Shown here: piece by piece, positions 40,730 to 52,217 of the stretch
How the letters are laid out: every line of letters starts with the position of its first letter
Position numbering within the stretch: position 1 is the first letter of the stretch
Source: Buchnera aphidicola (Meitanaphis flavogallis)
GTDB lineage: Bacteria; Pseudomonadota; Gammaproteobacteria; Enterobacterales; Enterobacteriaceae
Direction of reading: 5' to 3'
Assembly (NCBI GenBank): GCA_039830035.1
Contig: CP140038.1
Coordinates: forward strand, 124,001 to 188,000
DNA: 64,000 bases
The notes under the pieces: generated by a model
Seen by the model: the letters and a program-made list of their open reading frames with translations, nothing else
The model's database searches: none
What the model was told of the DNA's origin: nothing
Program-made: the position numbers and the translations under genes

Positions 40730-42021
40730 AAAAAATATTACGTACTTCAGAGACTCATCCATTAACTTGGTGGTTAAATGAAAAAAAAGATGTAGTTTGG
40801 ATTCAAGAATATAAAAAAAACGGTGGTTATCTCGCTTTTGAAAAGGCACTTAAAACTATTAAACCTGTAGATATTATAAGTATAGTAAAAGAGTCAGGAT
40901 TAAAAGGACGTGGTGGAGCAGGTTTTCCTACAGGAATAAAGTGGAGTTTAATGCCTCAAAAAAGCAATTTTGATGTTCGTTATTTATTATGTAATGCAGA
41001 TGAAATGGAACCAGGAACGTATAAAGATAAATTTTTAATGGAAAAAATTCCTCATCAACTAATAGAAGGCATTTTGATTAGTTCTTTAGCTCTTAATGTT
41101 AGTAAAAGTTACATATTTTTGAGATGCGAATATATTCAAGCTGAACACATTTTAAAAAAAGCTATTTTTGAAGCAACCAAGTTTGGATACATAGGAAATA
41201 ATGTATTGAAATCTGGTCTAAATTTTGAAATTGTTTTACATAGTGGTGCTGGTCGTTATATTTGTGGAGAAGAAACTGCGTTAATTAGTTCTTTAGAAGG
41301 TAATCGTGCTAATCCGAAATATAAACCACCATTTCCTGCTCATGTTGGAGCTTGGGGAAAACCTACTTGTATAAATAATGTAGAAACGTTATCTAATATA
41401 CCATCTATTATTTTGCATGGAACAAAGTGGTATAAAAATTTGTCGAAAAGTATCGATTCTGGTACTAAAATGATGGGATTTTCAGGAAAAGTTAAAAATC
41501 CTGGATTATGGGAGTTACCTTTTGGAATTACAGCACGTGAAATACTAGAAGACTATGCTGGTGGGATGAATAGTGGACTTAATTTAAAAGCTTGGCAACC
41601 AGGAGGAGCAAGTACAGAATTATTAACGTTTAAACATATTGATTTGCCTATGAATTTTTCTACTATTCAACACGCAGGTAGTCGATTAGGAACTGCTTTA
41701 GCTATGGCAATCGATGATACTGTGAACATAGTTTCTTTGGTAAGAAACATTGAAGAATTTTTTTCCCGAGAATCGTGTGGATGGTGTACTCCATGTCGTG
41801 ATGGTTTGCCTTGGATTGTTTCTATTTTAAAATCTTTAGAAATGCATCAAGGACATGAGAACGACATAGATCTTTTAGAAGAGTTATGCTGTCAATTAGG
41901 GCCGGGAAGAACGTTTTGTGCGCATGCACCAGGAGCTGTTTCACCATTAAAAAGTGCCATTAAATATTTTCGATCAGAATTTGAATGTGGTATTCGAACA
42001 ACATCAATCATTAATATTTAA
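40726..42021 (+). CDS. nuoF: NADH-quinone oxidoreductase subunit F
   Basis: NuoF binds NADH and FMN and holds cluster N3. The 431 residues (E. coli 445) include the NADH/FMN motif [42 protein letters not shown] and the cluster cysteines in [12 protein letters not shown] and TFCAHAPGA. The GTG start (40726) overlaps the nuoE stop. A 155-base spacer without a gene separates it from nuoG. Confidence 0.97.
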   Translation: MKKILRTSETHPLTWWLNEKKDVVWIQEYKKNGGYLAFEKALKTIKPVDIISIVKESGLKGRGGAGFPTGIKWSLMPQKSNFDVRYLLCNADEMEPGTYKDKFLMEKIPHQLIEGILISSLALNVSKSYIFLRCEYIQAEHILKKAIFEATKFGYIGNNVLKSGLNFEIVLHSGAGRYICGEETALISSLEGNRANPKYKPPFPAHVGAWGKPTCINNVETLSNIPSIILHGTKWYKNLSKSIDSGTKMMGFSGKVKNPGLWELPFGITAREILEDYAGGMNSGLNLKAWQPGGASTELLTFKHIDLPMNFSTIQHAGSRLGTALAMAIDDTVNIVSLVRNIEEFFSRESCGWCTPCRDGLPWIVSILKSLEMHQGHENDIDLLEELCCQLGPGRTFCAHAPGAVSPLKSAIKYFRSEFECGIRTTSIINI

Positions 42022-42176
42022 TCTATTTAATGAAGTTTAATTTAACGATATATGTATGATTAGTTTAATAAAATACGTTAAGAATTATTGTTTTAGACAA
42101 ATATTAATAAGTTTTATTACTTGCAATATTACGTTGTTTCATGAAGTTTTTACCGAATGGAAATAAAGATTAGTTT

Positions 42177-44906
42177 ATGGCTATAATTTTCATAGATAAT
42201 AAAGAATATAATGTCAGTGATTCAGAGAATTTATTACACACTTGTTTATCTCTTGGGTTTGATATACCGTATTTTTGTTGGCATCCCGTATTAGGAAGTT
42301 TTGGTGCATGTCGTCAGTGTATGGTTAAACAATATCATAGTTTTGAAGATAAAATTGGTAGATTAGTAGTATCTTGTATGACCCCTATTACAAATGGATT
42401 GATTGTTTCTGTTAATGATAGTGAAGTAGCAAATTTTAGAAAAGGTATTACTGAACTTTTAATGACTAATCATCCACATGATTGTCCCGTTTGCGAAGAA
42501 GGTGGAAGTTGTCATCTTCAGGATATGACTGTTATGAATAAACATTATGTTCGTCGATATAGGTTTTTAAAAAGAACTCATAAAAACCAATATTTAGGTC
42601 ATTTTATTAAACATGAAATGAATCGATGCATTGCTTGTTATAGATGTATTCATTATTATAAAGGTTATGCTGATGGTACTGATTTTGGAGTATATGGAAT
42701 TAGTAATAATGTTTATTTCGGGCGATTTGAAGAAGGATCATTAGATAGTGAATTTTCTGGAAATTTAATTGATGTTTGTCCTACTGGAGTTTTTACTGAT
42801 AAAATTCAATCAAAAACATATGTAAGAAAGTGGGATTTGCAATATGCTCCGAGTATTTGTCAACATTGTTGTATTGGATGTAATATCAGTGTGGGTGAAA
42901 AATATGGAGAGATATGTAAAGTAGAAAATCGATATCATGGGAACATCAATCGTTATTTTTTATGTGATTTGGGTCGATTTAGTTATGGTTATTCTAATTT
43001 AAAAGATAGACCTAAATATTCCATTCATCGAATCGAAAATCAAGAACGTGTTTTGTATAATTTAGATGATTCTGTAAAATTAATAACAAAGTATTTAACA
43101 TCTTCGTCTAGAATAATAGGAATTGGTTCTAGCCGTGCTAGTTTGGAAAGTAATTATGCTCTTCAAAAGCTGGTTGGATCGGAGAATTTTTCGGCAGGAC
43201 TGTTACAAAAAGAATTAGATTGTATACAATTGATCACAAAAATTGTTACAAATAGTGGAATTTGTATACCTACATTAAAAGAAATAGAGGATTATGATGT
43301 AATTCTTATTTTGGGAGAGGATGTTACGCAAACGTCTCCTATGATGGCGTTATCTATTCGACAGGCAGTAAAAGGAAAATCTAGAGAGGTAGCAAAAGTT
43401 AATAACATTCCCAAATGGCATACGTTAGCTATTAAAAATATTTCACAAAATTTGAGATATAAGCTATTTATTACCAACGTTTATAAAACTAAATTAGATG
43501 ATATTTCTGAAGAAACTTATTTTTCTACAATAGATGATCAAGTTCAATTAGGTTTTGAGATTGCTCATAAAATTGATGAGCATTCTCCTCATGTTCGAAA
43601 TTTAAGTAAAAAGATGATTTTATTAATAAATAAAATTGTTTTTGCATTATTGTCTTCTAATAATGCTCTTATTATTTCAGGCACTCATTCTAATAGTATT
43701 GAACTAATTCAAGCTGCGCATAACATAGCCAAAGCGTTAAAAAACCAAAAGAAAAAAGTAGGATTAATTTTATTAACATCTAATTCTAATAGTTTAGGTA
43801 TTGGATTATTAGGAGGTATGTCTTTAGAAAGTGTTATTAATAATACTTTAAAAAAGCAATGTGATTCTTTAATAATTTTAGAAAATGATTTATATCGTTA
43901 TTTGTCTAATATTCAAATTATAGAATTACTTAGTGCTGTAAAAACTACTATAGTAATTGATCATCTCAAAACTAGGACTGTTACAAAAGGAACCATAGTG
44001 TTGCCAGCAACTAATTGTTTTGAAAGTTCAGGAACTGTTGTAAATTATGAAGGAAGGGCTCAACGTTTTTTTCAAGTATATGATCCAAAATTTTATAATG
44101 ATGACATTCATGTTTTAGATAGTTGGAAGTGGTTACATGATATAGAGTGTAAATTATACAATAAGAATCGAATATGGAATAAATTAGATGATGTTGTTTA
44201 TAGTATGTCTTCTGAACATGATCTTTTTAAACAGTTAAAATTTGTAGCCCCTGATTCATCGTTTAAAATTTTTGGGCAAAAATTAGCTAGGTCTCCACAT
44301 CGGTTTAGTGGTAGAACGTCAGTTAGATCTAATATTAATGTTCATGAAATTAGTCAACCTAAAGATGAAAATTCTATGTTTTCTTTTTCTATGGAAGGTT
44401 GTCAGCAGTTTTATAAGTATTCTTCTTATATACCTTTTGCTTGGAGTCCCGGTTGGAATTCTTTACAAGCATGGAATAAATTTCAAAAAGAAATCAATGG
44501 AGAATTATATTGTGGAAATTCTGGTAAACATCTATTAACATATGATTGTGATAAGTCTATGCCGTGGTTTGAATATCATCCAGTTTGTATTAATCATGAT
44601 GGTTATTATATTAGTCCATATTATCTTTTATTTGGTAGTGAACAATTATCGCAATTCTCTCCAGATATTAAAAATATCGTATGTAACGACGTTGTAGGAA
44701 TTATGAATAGATGTGATGCCGATTCTTTATTTATTAAATCTGGATCTAAAATACAATTTAGTTGTATTGGTATGAAGTTTATGGTTGTGATTCATGTTTC
44801 TTCTAAAATTCCATCTGGTCAATTGGGTTTGCCTCTAGGTTTTTTTAATTTTCCTATTTCTTTATCGAGGAAAAAAGTTGTAGATTTACAAAAGATAACT
44901 GTATGA
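42177..44906 (+). CDS. nuoG: NADH-quinone oxidoreductase subunit G
   Basis: NuoG is the largest peripheral subunit (909 residues, E. coli 908). Its N-terminal part binds several Fe-S clusters: cysteines in YFCWHP, GACRQCMVK, VSCMTP (N1b), HDCPVCEEGGSCHLQD (N5-type), NRCIACYRC with the later DVCPTG (N4), and SICQHCCIGCN with FLCDLGRF, the extra N7 cluster that is present only in some bacteria including E. coli. The C-terminal two thirds have the molybdopterin-oxidoreductase fold without cofactor and are much less conserved. Confidence 0.97.
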   Translation: MAIIFIDNKEYNVSDSENLLHTCLSLGFDIPYFCWHPVLGSFGACRQCMVKQYHSFEDKIGRLVVSCMTPITNGLIVSVNDSEVANFRKGITELLMTNHPHDCPVCEEGGSCHLQDMTVMNKHYVRRYRFLKRTHKNQYLGHFIKHEMNRCIACYRCIHYYKGYADGTDFGVYGISNNVYFGRFEEGSLDSEFSGNLIDVCPTGVFTDKIQSKTYVRKWDLQYAPSICQHCCIGCNISVGEKYGEICKVENRYHGNINRYFLCDLGRFSYGYSNLKDRPKYSIHRIENQERVLYNLDDSVKLITKYLTSSSRIIGIGSSRASLESNYALQKLVGSENFSAGLLQKELDCIQLITKIVTNSGICIPTLKEIEDYDVILILGEDVTQTSPMMALSIRQAVKGKSREVAKVNNIPKWHTLAIKNISQNLRYKLFITNVYKTKLDDISEETYFSTIDDQVQLGFEIAHKIDEHSPHVRNLSKKMILLINKIVFALLSSNNALIISGTHSNSIELIQAAHNIAKALKNQKKKVGLILLTSNSNSLGIGLLGGMSLESVINNTLKKQCDSLIILENDLYRYLSNIQIIELLSAVKTTIVIDHLKTRTVTKGTIVLPATNCFESSGTVVNYEGRAQRFFQVYDPKFYNDDIHVLDSWKWLHDIECKLYNKNRIWNKLDDVVYSMSSEHDLFKQLKFVAPDSSFKIFGQKLARSPHRFSGRTSVRSNINVHEISQPKDENSMFSFSMEGCQQFYKYSSYIPFAWSPGWNSLQAWNKFQKEINGELYCGNSGKHLLTYDCDKSMPWFEYHPVCINHDGYYISPYYLLFGSEQLSQFSPDIKNIVCNDVVGIMNRCDADSLFIKSGSKIQFSCIGMKFMVVIHVSSKIPSGQLGLPLGFFNFPISLSRKKVVDLQKITV

Positions 44907-44927
44907 TTGTATTTTTTATAAGTTTTT

Positions 44928-45878
44928 GTGGAAACTAAAGTGTTAATAATAGAATCTATTTTAGTGTTATTTTTAACTTTAATATGCGCAACAATAATGA
45001 GCATTGTAGAGCGTAGAGTATTAGGTTTATTACAAAATCGTTATGGACCTAATAGAGTAGGTTGGCAAGGAACATTACAAATAGTAGCAGATATGATTAA
45101 AATATTATTTAAGGAAGACTGGATTCCTATGTTTAGTAGGAAGGCGATATTTGTATTTGCTCCAATATTATCATTTTTGTCTTTGTTTCTGGTTATAGCT
45201 ATTGTACCTATTAGTTCTAATTTTGTTATTATTGATTTAGATATAGGTATTTTATTTTTTTTAATGATGGCATCATTATCTGTATATCCTGTTCTATTTG
45301 CAGGTTGGTCTAGTAACAACAAATATGCATTATTAGGAGCTATTAGAGCTACAGCACAAACTTTAACATATGAAGTTTTTTTAGGTTTATCCTTGATGGG
45401 AGTAGTAGCTCGTGCACAATCTTTTAATATGATTGATATTGTTAATAGTCAGATACTATTGTGGAATTGCATTCCTCAATTTTTTGGTTTTGTAACTTTT
45501 TTTATAGCAGGTTTAGCTTTGTGTCATAGACATCCTTTCGATCAGCCTGAATCAGAACAAGAATTATCGGATGGTTATCATATTGAATATTCAGGCATGA
45601 AATTTGGTTTATTTTTTATTGGAGAATATATTTCCATTATAATAGTGTCTAGTTTAATTACTACTATGTTTTTTGGAGGTTGGTTTGGATTTGGTTTATC
45701 TGCAATTTTCTGGTTCATTTTTAAGACTATGTTTTTTGCATTTTTGTTTATCTTGATTCGAGCTTCGTTACCTCGACCTCGTTATGATAAAATTATGTTA
45801 TTTGGGTGGAAATTTTGTTTTCCGTTAACGTTAATAAATTTAGTATTTACTGCATTTTTTATGTTATGCAAGGCATAG
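44928..45878 (+). CDS. nuoH: NADH-quinone oxidoreductase subunit H
   Basis: NuoH is the membrane subunit that forms the quinone site with NuoB and NuoD. The 316 residues (E. coli 325) contain [47 protein letters not shown], and the charged loop [19 protein letters not shown] and [10 protein letters not shown]. The GTG start lacks a good ribosome site and the N-terminus is a little shorter than in E. coli. nuoI follows after 16 bases. Confidence 0.96.
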   Translation: METKVLIIESILVLFLTLICATIMSIVERRVLGLLQNRYGPNRVGWQGTLQIVADMIKILFKEDWIPMFSRKAIFVFAPILSFLSLFLVIAIVPISSNFVIIDLDIGILFFLMMASLSVYPVLFAGWSSNNKYALLGAIRATAQTLTYEVFLGLSLMGVVARAQSFNMIDIVNSQILLWNCIPQFFGFVTFFIAGLALCHRHPFDQPESEQELSDGYHIEYSGMKFGLFFIGEYISIIIVSSLITTMFFGGWFGFGLSAIFWFIFKTMFFAFLFILIRASLPRPRYDKIMLFGWKFCFPLTLINLVFTAFFMLCKA

Positions 45879-45894
45879 TAAGAGATCAATTAAT

Positions 45895-46428
45895 ATGAGT
45901 ATTATAAAAATTTTAGTTAGCCAAATACGCAGTATTTGGCTAACTTTTATTAATATATTTTCCAAACGCGAAACTATAATGTATCCAGAAAAATCTGTTT
46001 ATCTTGCTCCAAGGTATAGAGGGCGTGTGATATTGTCTCGTAATTTAAATGGTGAAGAACGTTGTGTTGCCTGTAACTTATGTGCTGTTGCATGTCCTGT
46101 CGGTTGTATTTCTTTAAAGAAATCTATTTCAAAAACTAATCGTTGGTATCCCAAGTTTTTTCGTATTAATTTTTCTCGATGTATATTTTGTGGGTTATGT
46201 GAAGAAGCTTGTCCAACAGCTGCTATTCAACTTATTCCTGATTTTGAGTTGTCGGAATACAAAAGACAAGATTTAGTATATGAAAAAGAGGACTTATTAA
46301 TTTCAGGGCCAGGAAAATATTCTGATTATGATTTTTATCACTTTTCAGGTGTAGAAATAGAAGGAAAAAAGAAAGGTAATTTAGATTATGAATCGAATCC
46401 TATTGATGTAAAAACATTGTTACCTTGA
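45895..46428 (+). CDS. nuoI: NADH-quinone oxidoreductase subunit I
   Basis: NuoI carries two [4Fe-4S] clusters (N6a, N6b) and sits at the arm junction. The 177 residues (E. coli 180) show the two ferredoxin motifs [14 protein letters not shown] and [16 protein letters not shown], and [12 protein letters not shown]. The N-terminal amphipathic part [10 protein letters not shown] is conserved in E. coli, yet its DNA forms a perfect 14-bp hairpin (45915-45945). Confidence 0.96.
   Translation: MSIIKILVSQIRSIWLTFINIFSKRETIMYPEKSVYLAPRYRGRVILSRNLNGEERCVACNLCAVACPVGCISLKKSISKTNRWYPKFFRINFSRCIFCGLCEEACPTAAIQLIPDFELSEYKRQDLVYEKEDLLISGPGKYSDYDFYHFSGVEIEGKKKGNLDYESNPIDVKTLLP
45915..45948 (+). terminator. 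Perfect 14-bp hairpin with U-tract inside nuoI
   Basis: AGTTAGCCAAATAC (45915-45928), loop GCA, GTATTTGGCTAACT (45932-45945), then TTT. This is the shape of an intrinsic terminator, 20 bases into the nuoI coding region and in the middle of the nuo operon. It could be an attenuator, a translation-control hairpin or a processing site; a role in full termination would cut off nuoI to nuoN. Confidence 0.5.
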
Positions 46429-46438
46429 GGATAATAAC

Positions 46439-46948
46439 GTGGAAGTTGCTTTTTATTTTTTTGGACTTATGTCGGTTGTATTCACCATATTAACTATTTT
46501 TAGCAGAAATCCAATGCATTCGTTGATATATTTGATAACATCATTTTTATCTATATCAGGTGTACTATTTTCATTGGGTGCATTTTTTGTGGCTGCATTA
46601 GAAGTAATAATTTATTCTGGTGCTATTATGGTTCTATTTGTGTTTATTGTTATGATGTTTAATTTTGACGATTTTGTTAATTATTCAATAACATCTGATA
46701 AATCTATAATTAAGTTAATAATATTTTTTATTTTGTTTTTAATTTTAACATTTTTTATGATTTTTATATTGTCTAATTTAAATCATAAATATTTATTTAA
46801 TGTTGTTATTGATATGCATGAAGTGGGTAGAAAATTATTTAATGACTATGTTTTAATTGTTGAATTAGCATCGATATTATTGTTAAGTTCTTTGGTAGTT
46901 GTTTTTCACATTGGAAAAGATAAAAAAAGATATAATAAATTTGATTAA
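46439..46948 (+). CDS. nuoJ: NADH-quinone oxidoreductase subunit J
   Basis: NuoJ is a membrane subunit of the proton-pumping arm. The 169 residues (E. coli 184) have five hydrophobic segments and the family block [35 protein letters not shown], which includes the pi-bulge helix region. The start is GTG 46439 with TTGAGGA before it. The C-terminus is shorter than in E. coli. Confidence 0.94.
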   Translation: MEVAFYFFGLMSVVFTILTIFSRNPMHSLIYLITSFLSISGVLFSLGAFFVAALEVIIYSGAIMVLFVFIVMMFNFDDFVNYSITSDKSIIKLIIFFILFLILTFFMIFILSNLNHKYLFNVVIDMHEVGRKLFNDYVLIVELASILLLSSLVVVFHIGKDKKRYNKFD

Positions 46949-46967
46949 TTATTTAGGAAAATTGTTT

Positions 46968-47270
46968 ATGATTCCTTTATCTCACGGTTTAATGTTGTCT
47001 TCAGTTTTATTGATTTTAGGCTTGATGTCTTTAATAATGCATAAAAATGTATTATTTATGTTGATTAGTTTAGAAATTATGATTAATGCAGTAGCTTTAG
47101 CATTAGTAGTAGTAGGTAGTTATTGGAATCAAGTAGATGGACAGATAATGTATATATTGATTTTGACTTTAGGAGCTTCAGAATCAGGAATAGGATTAGT
47201 TCTTTTGGTACAGTGCTATCGACGGTTTAAAACTTTGAATGTTGATAAGTTAAGTGAGATGCATGGATGA
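46968..47270 (+). CDS. nuoK: NADH-quinone oxidoreductase subunit K
   Basis: NuoK is a three-helix antiporter-like subunit of 100 residues, as in E. coli. The two membrane glutamates needed for proton transfer are visible in [14 protein letters not shown] and [12 protein letters not shown]. The start is the Met of MIPLSHGL at 46968, behind TAGGAAA; the frame is open upstream to 46899, inside nuoJ, but that part has no homology. Its end overlaps nuoL by four bases. Confidence 0.95.
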   Translation: MIPLSHGLMLSSVLLILGLMSLIMHKNVLFMLISLEIMINAVALALVVVGSYWNQVDGQIMYILILTLGASESGIGLVLLVQCYRRFKTLNVDKLSEMHG

Positions 47271-49105
47271 ACATTATTCATATAATTATTTTATTTCCGT
47301 TAATAAGTTGTCTTGCACTACTTTTTTTTAAAGATGTATTATCTTATAGTCAAATTATAATAATTTCGATTGGATCTATTTTTATATCAATGTTATTTTC
47401 AATTTTTTTAGGTATAACGTTTTTATATCAAAATGAAAATATATTAATTGAAAAACTATGGACGTTTATTTTTGTAGATGATTTTAAAATTAATTTTGGA
47501 TTTTTATTAGATGGTTTATCACTTACTATGTTAATAATGGTAGTGTGTATAGGGTTTCTAGTTCATTTATTTTCTGTTTGGTATATGCATCATAAAAATG
47601 AATTATCAAATTTTTTTGCGTATATGAATTTATTTATTTTTAATATGATTTTATTAGTTTTATCTGATAATTTAGTATTTATGTTTTTAGGTTGGGAAGG
47701 TGTTGGGCTTTGTTCTTATTTGTTAGTAGGATTTTATTTTAAAAATGTTAATTTTGGTTATGCTGCTTTAAAAGGGTTTATTATTACTCGCGTGGGAGAT
47801 ATTTTTTTATTATTGTCTATATTTTTTATTTATAGAGAGTTTGGAACTACAAATTTTGAAGAATTAAAATTAATTTTAAAAACAGTTACAGTAAAAGAAC
47901 ATTTAGACTTTATGCAATGGATTACTCTTTTCGTGTTAATTGGGGCTATTGGAAAATCTGCTCAGATTCCGTTGCACACGTGGTTAGCAGATGCAATGGT
48001 AGGACCTACTCCAGTGTCTGCGTTAATACATGCAGCTACCATGGTAACTGCTGGAGTGTATTTAATAACACGAACTTTTTTTTTCTTTTCATTGTGTCCA
48101 AATATACTGTTTCTTTTAGGAATAATAGGTAGTGCTACTTTGATTGTTTCTAGTTTTTCAGCATTAGTTCAAATTGATATAAAGCGTATATTAGCGTATT
48201 CTACTATGAGTCAGATTGGTTACATGTTTATTGCATTAAGTATGCAAAATTGGACTCTAACTATTAGACATTTAATTGTTCACGCTATTTTTAAGGCATT
48301 ACTTTTTCTTGCTGCTGGATCTATTATTCTTTTGTTAAAAAACGAAAAAGATATTTTTAAGATGGGTGGGTTAAAAAATCAATTACCATTTTTATATATG
48401 TCTTTCTTGATTGGTGGAGCTTCTTTATCGTCATTTCCAATTATTACTTCTGGTTTTTATAGTAAAGAAGACATTTTAATTTTTGCTTGGGAAAATGATT
48501 ATATAGCATTTTTTGTATCAGGTTTATTAGGTTTGTTGTTAACTACATTGTATACGTTTAGAATGATTTTTGTAGTTTTTCATGGAGAAGAGAAGAGAAA
48601 ATTTCAATCTCCTAAAGAATTTAGTCATAATTTTCCATTAATAATATTAATGATATTTTCTACTTTTATCGAATCTTACATAATTTTACCATTATCTTTT
48701 GTATTTCCTAAAGAAATGTTATTTCATTCTAACTTGTTTTTGGAAATCGTATTTAGTTCTGTATCTTTATTGGGTATAGTTTTATCTTATTACTTTTGGG
48801 TTGTAAATAAAAACATTGTTAATAACATACTATGCACTAGTATCGGAAGTTTTATGCATTCTTTGTTGTTTAATGCATTTAGGTTTGATTTTTTATATAA
48901 TTTTTTGTTCGTAAAACCTTATTTTTATGTTTCTAAAATTTTTATGCCTGATCCTATTGATATCATTTTTCGTTATCCAAAAAATTTATTACCTATTTTA
49001 TATCGCTGGTTTGTATTTGTGCATAATGGATGCTTGAGGACATATCTTGTATTAGTAGTTTTTAGTTGCTTGATCTTTTTAACAACTATAAAATTATTTT
49101 TATAG
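47267..49105 (+). CDS. nuoL: NADH-quinone oxidoreductase subunit L
   Basis: NuoL is the distal antiporter-like subunit with the long lateral helix (612 residues, E. coli 613). Conserved proton-path residues lie in [16 protein letters not shown] (Glu) and [35 protein letters not shown] (Lys and His; quoted in parts: [23 protein letters not shown]). The C-terminal helix HL and last membrane segment are present. An overlap of four bases with nuoK implies coupled translation. Confidence 0.96.
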   Translation: MNIIHIIILFPLISCLALLFFKDVLSYSQIIIISIGSIFISMLFSIFLGITFLYQNENILIEKLWTFIFVDDFKINFGFLLDGLSLTMLIMVVCIGFLVHLFSVWYMHHKNELSNFFAYMNLFIFNMILLVLSDNLVFMFLGWEGVGLCSYLLVGFYFKNVNFGYAALKGFIITRVGDIFLLLSIFFIYREFGTTNFEELKLILKTVTVKEHLDFMQWITLFVLIGAIGKSAQIPLHTWLADAMVGPTPVSALIHAATMVTAGVYLITRTFFFFSLCPNILFLLGIIGSATLIVSSFSALVQIDIKRILAYSTMSQIGYMFIALSMQNWTLTIRHLIVHAIFKALLFLAAGSIILLLKNEKDIFKMGGLKNQLPFLYMSFLIGGASLSSFPIITSGFYSKEDILIFAWENDYIAFFVSGLLGLLLTTLYTFRMIFVVFHGEEKRKFQSPKEFSHNFPLIILMIFSTFIESYIILPLSFVFPKEMLFHSNLFLEIVFSSVSLLGIVLSYYFWVVNKNIVNNILCTSIGSFMHSLLFNAFRFDFLYNFLFVKPYFYVSKIFMPDPIDIIFRYPKNLLPILYRWFVFVHNGCLRTYLVLVVFSCLIFLTTIKLFL

Positions 49106-49196
49106 TTTTATGTTGTAATCAATAAAGTTAATTTTTTAACTATAGATATAGTTTAATTTATTAAACGACTAAACTAAAATAAGGAATATAATTAAC

Positions 49197-50735
49197 ATGT
49201 TGCTTCCTATATTTATTATGGTTCCTTTTTTAGGTGGAATATTATGTTTGTTATGCGATCAATATAGTTTAAAAATTGCTCATTATATTGCATTGATATT
49301 AATGAGTATAGTGTTTGCATTATCTATTTCGTTGTTGTTTTACGATTTGACAGTTTATGTCCCTAGTATATATGGATCTCATTGGAATTTTGAATATGAA
49401 ACTCCTTGGATACCACGATTTGGGATTACTTTTCATTTAGCTGCTGACGGTTTATCTATTTTAATGTTAGTTTTGACTAGCATATTAGGAATTGTATCTA
49501 TACTTTGTTCATGGAATAAAATTAAAAGGAATATAGGATTTTTTTATTTAAATTTGTTGTGGATTTTAAGTTTTTCTATAGGAATTCTTCTCTCTGTAGA
49601 TCTTTTTTTATTTTTTATTTTTTGGGAAGTAATGATATTTCCAGCATATTTTTTAATAATATTTTGGGGATATAAAATTGATAATAAGAAAACTTGTTTA
49701 AATCGATATATTATTGCTAATAAATTTTTTATGTATTCTCAATGTTCTGGTTTAATTTTGTTGTTTTCAATACTTGCTTTAGTACACTGTCATTACATTT
49801 CTACTCATATCTTAAGTTTTAGTTATGATGCATTACATAATGTTCATGTAAATTTTTTTTTAGAAACATGTATTATGCTAGGATTTTTTTTAGCGTTTTC
49901 CATAAAAATTCCTATTGTTCCTTTTCATGGTTGGCTTCCAGATTTTCATACTTACTCTCCTATTTCAGGTTCTCTGGATATTTCTGGAATATTATTGAAA
50001 ACCGCTGTTTATGCTTTATTACGATTTAATATTTTTCTTTTTCCCCATTCTTCAGCTAGATTTGCATGTTATTTTATGATTTTGGGACTTATCACTATAT
50101 TTTATACTGCGTTAATTGCTTTTTCTCAAACTGATATAAAACGTTTGGTTGCGTATTCATCTATATCACATTCAGGATTTGTTTTAGTGGCTATTTATAG
50201 TGCTAGTCAAATAGCTTATCAAGGAGTAATTGTACAAACTATTTCTTATGCATTATCTACTGCTGCTTTATACTGTCTTATAGGTCAATTATTTCAACGT
50301 GTTCATACTCGCGATATGCGAAAAATGGGTGGATTATGGTCTAGTATAAAGTGGATTCCTGGTTTTTCTTTGTTTTTTTCGGTAGCAAATTTAGGTATTC
50401 CAGGTACTGGAAACTTTGTAGGTGAATTTATGATATTATTTGGAGCTTTTAAAAACAATATTTTATTAGTTAGTATTGCTTCTTTTTCTCTAATTATTTC
50501 AGCATTATATTCTTTAATGATGATACAGAAAATATATTTTGGTGTTCATTCGAGATCTAATGATGTAGTTATTATGCCATATACTTCTTTTCGTGAAATA
50601 TTTATATCAGTATCATTATTGGTAATGTTGATATTAATTGGGTTGTATCCTAATATCATTATGAATATATCTGAATTGCCATTAAATAATCTTCGGTCTG
50701 TTTTTTCTAATTTTATTTTAATTACAAGGTTATAA
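49197..50735 (+). CDS. nuoM: NADH-quinone oxidoreductase subunit M
   Basis: NuoM is the middle antiporter-like subunit (512 residues, E. coli 509). Key segments are FFIFWEVMIFPAYFLI with the conserved Glu, IKIPIVPFHGWLPDFHTYSP with the Lys, and QTDIKRLVAYSSISHSGFV. TAAGGAATAT precedes the ATG after a 91-base gap from nuoL. Confidence 0.96.
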   Translation: MLLPIFIMVPFLGGILCLLCDQYSLKIAHYIALILMSIVFALSISLLFYDLTVYVPSIYGSHWNFEYETPWIPRFGITFHLAADGLSILMLVLTSILGIVSILCSWNKIKRNIGFFYLNLLWILSFSIGILLSVDLFLFFIFWEVMIFPAYFLIIFWGYKIDNKKTCLNRYIIANKFFMYSQCSGLILLFSILALVHCHYISTHILSFSYDALHNVHVNFFLETCIMLGFFLAFSIKIPIVPFHGWLPDFHTYSPISGSLDISGILLKTAVYALLRFNIFLFPHSSARFACYFMILGLITIFYTALIAFSQTDIKRLVAYSSISHSGFVLVAIYSASQIAYQGVIVQTISYALSTAALYCLIGQLFQRVHTRDMRKMGGLWSSIKWIPGFSLFFSVANLGIPGTGNFVGEFMILFGAFKNNILLVSIASFSLIISALYSLMMIQKIYFGVHSRSNDVVIMPYTSFREIFISVSLLVMLILIGLYPNIIMNISELPLNNLRSVFSNFILITRL

Positions 50736-50741
50736 TTTTTG

Positions 50742-52217
50742 ATGATCATCACTATAAATCAGTTAATATCATGTTCTCCATTATTAATTTTGTTATCAAC
50801 TGCAATAGTTATAATGTTATTTATTGCATATAATCGTAATCATGCTTTTACTTTTTTATGTTCTATTATAGGATTATCATTTACCTTATTATCTTTATAT
50901 TTTGTTCAAAAAAATATACCAACTAATGTAACTATATTATTTCATATAGATAAGTATTCGTTATTTTATATTGCAATGATTGTTTTATCGAGTATGATTT
51001 CTTGCGTATTTGCTTATTCATGGTTAAAAAATTGTCCTTATGACTATGAAGAATTTTATTTATTTTTGTTGTTTTCTACTATTGGTTGCATTTCATTAAT
51101 TATTGCTAATCATATGTCTGTTTTATTTATTGGTATGGAGTTAATATCTTTACCAATGTTAGGATTAATTGCATATACATATTTTAAGAAACACTCTTTG
51201 GAATCAGCTGTAAAATATATGATTTTATCATGTACAGTATCAGTTTTAGCGTTGTTTGGTATTGCCTTAATATATTCAATTTCAGGAAGTTTAACATTTT
51301 TTAGTTTAATGTACGAATTATTAATGTCAATGTCGCATCCAAATATTGTTTTGCTATGTGGTGTTGGATTAGTTATTGTAGCTTTTGTTTTTAAATTATC
51401 GATATTTCCGTTTCATATATGGACTCCGGATGTTTACAATGGAACGCCTTCAATAGTGCTTATATATTTATCAACTGCAGCAAAAATTGCAGTTTTTAGT
51501 TTGTTTTTTAAACTTTTTTCTTTTTTAACGTTTTTTAATATAGGTTTCTTTAATATTGCATTAGAAATAATGTTGTGTTGTTCTATAGTTTTTGGACATA
51601 TTATGGCATTATTTCAGACTAGTATTAAAAGGTTCTTAGGATATTCATCTATTTCTCAGTTTGGATATTTACTAGTATCTTTATTAAATTCTAGTAATTT
51701 TAATTTTTCTTTAGAAGTAGTTGGAGTATATTTAATAAGTTATTGGTTATCTAACATTGGTATATTTGGATTAATGAGTATGATATCTAACGCAAATTGC
51801 AAATTAGAATTTGATTGCATTTCTTGTTATCGTAGTTTGTTTTGGTATAATCCTGTTTTGTCAAGCATAATGACTATTACGTTGTTGTCTTTGTCTGGAA
51901 TACCTATTACTATTGGTTTTATTAGTAAATTCTATTTGTTATCGTTAATTATTAAAGAACATTTGTGGTTCTTAGGAATGATATTTATATTAGGATCAAT
52001 GATAGGTATATATTCTTATTTAAAGATAATTACGTTTTTATACTTAAAACCAGTTACAAACAGCAGCGTAAAAAAAATAATTTTAAATACTCATAGCAAG
52101 AAATATGTATTTTTTTTATTTATGATATCTTTGTTGATAGTAATATTAGGAATTTTTCCAGATATGGTAATAAATGTGATATCACGGTCTGAACCTAGGT
52201 TATTTAATATAGTTTGA
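50742..52217 (+). CDS. nuoN: NADH-quinone oxidoreductase subunit N
   Basis: NuoN is the third antiporter-like subunit and the last gene of the operon. I take ATG 50742, whose product MIITINQLI matches the E. coli start, rather than TTG 50739; length 491 (E. coli 485). Conserved parts are LFIGMELISLPMLGLIAY with the Glu, FKLSIFPFHIWTPDVYNG, and QTSIKRFLGYSSISQFGY. No terminator-like hairpin with a U-tract was found after it. Confidence 0.95.
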   Translation: MIITINQLISCSPLLILLSTAIVIMLFIAYNRNHAFTFLCSIIGLSFTLLSLYFVQKNIPTNVTILFHIDKYSLFYIAMIVLSSMISCVFAYSWLKNCPYDYEEFYLFLLFSTIGCISLIIANHMSVLFIGMELISLPMLGLIAYTYFKKHSLESAVKYMILSCTVSVLALFGIALIYSISGSLTFFSLMYELLMSMSHPNIVLLCGVGLVIVAFVFKLSIFPFHIWTPDVYNGTPSIVLIYLSTAAKIAVFSLFFKLFSFLTFFNIGFFNIALEIMLCCSIVFGHIMALFQTSIKRFLGYSSISQFGYLLVSLLNSSNFNFSLEVVGVYLISYWLSNIGIFGLMSMISNANCKLEFDCISCYRSLFWYNPVLSSIMTITLLSLSGIPITIGFISKFYLLSLIIKEHLWFLGMIFILGSMIGIYSYLKIITFLYLKPVTNSSVKKIILNTHSKKYVFFLFMISLLIVILGIFPDMVINVISRSEPRLFNIV

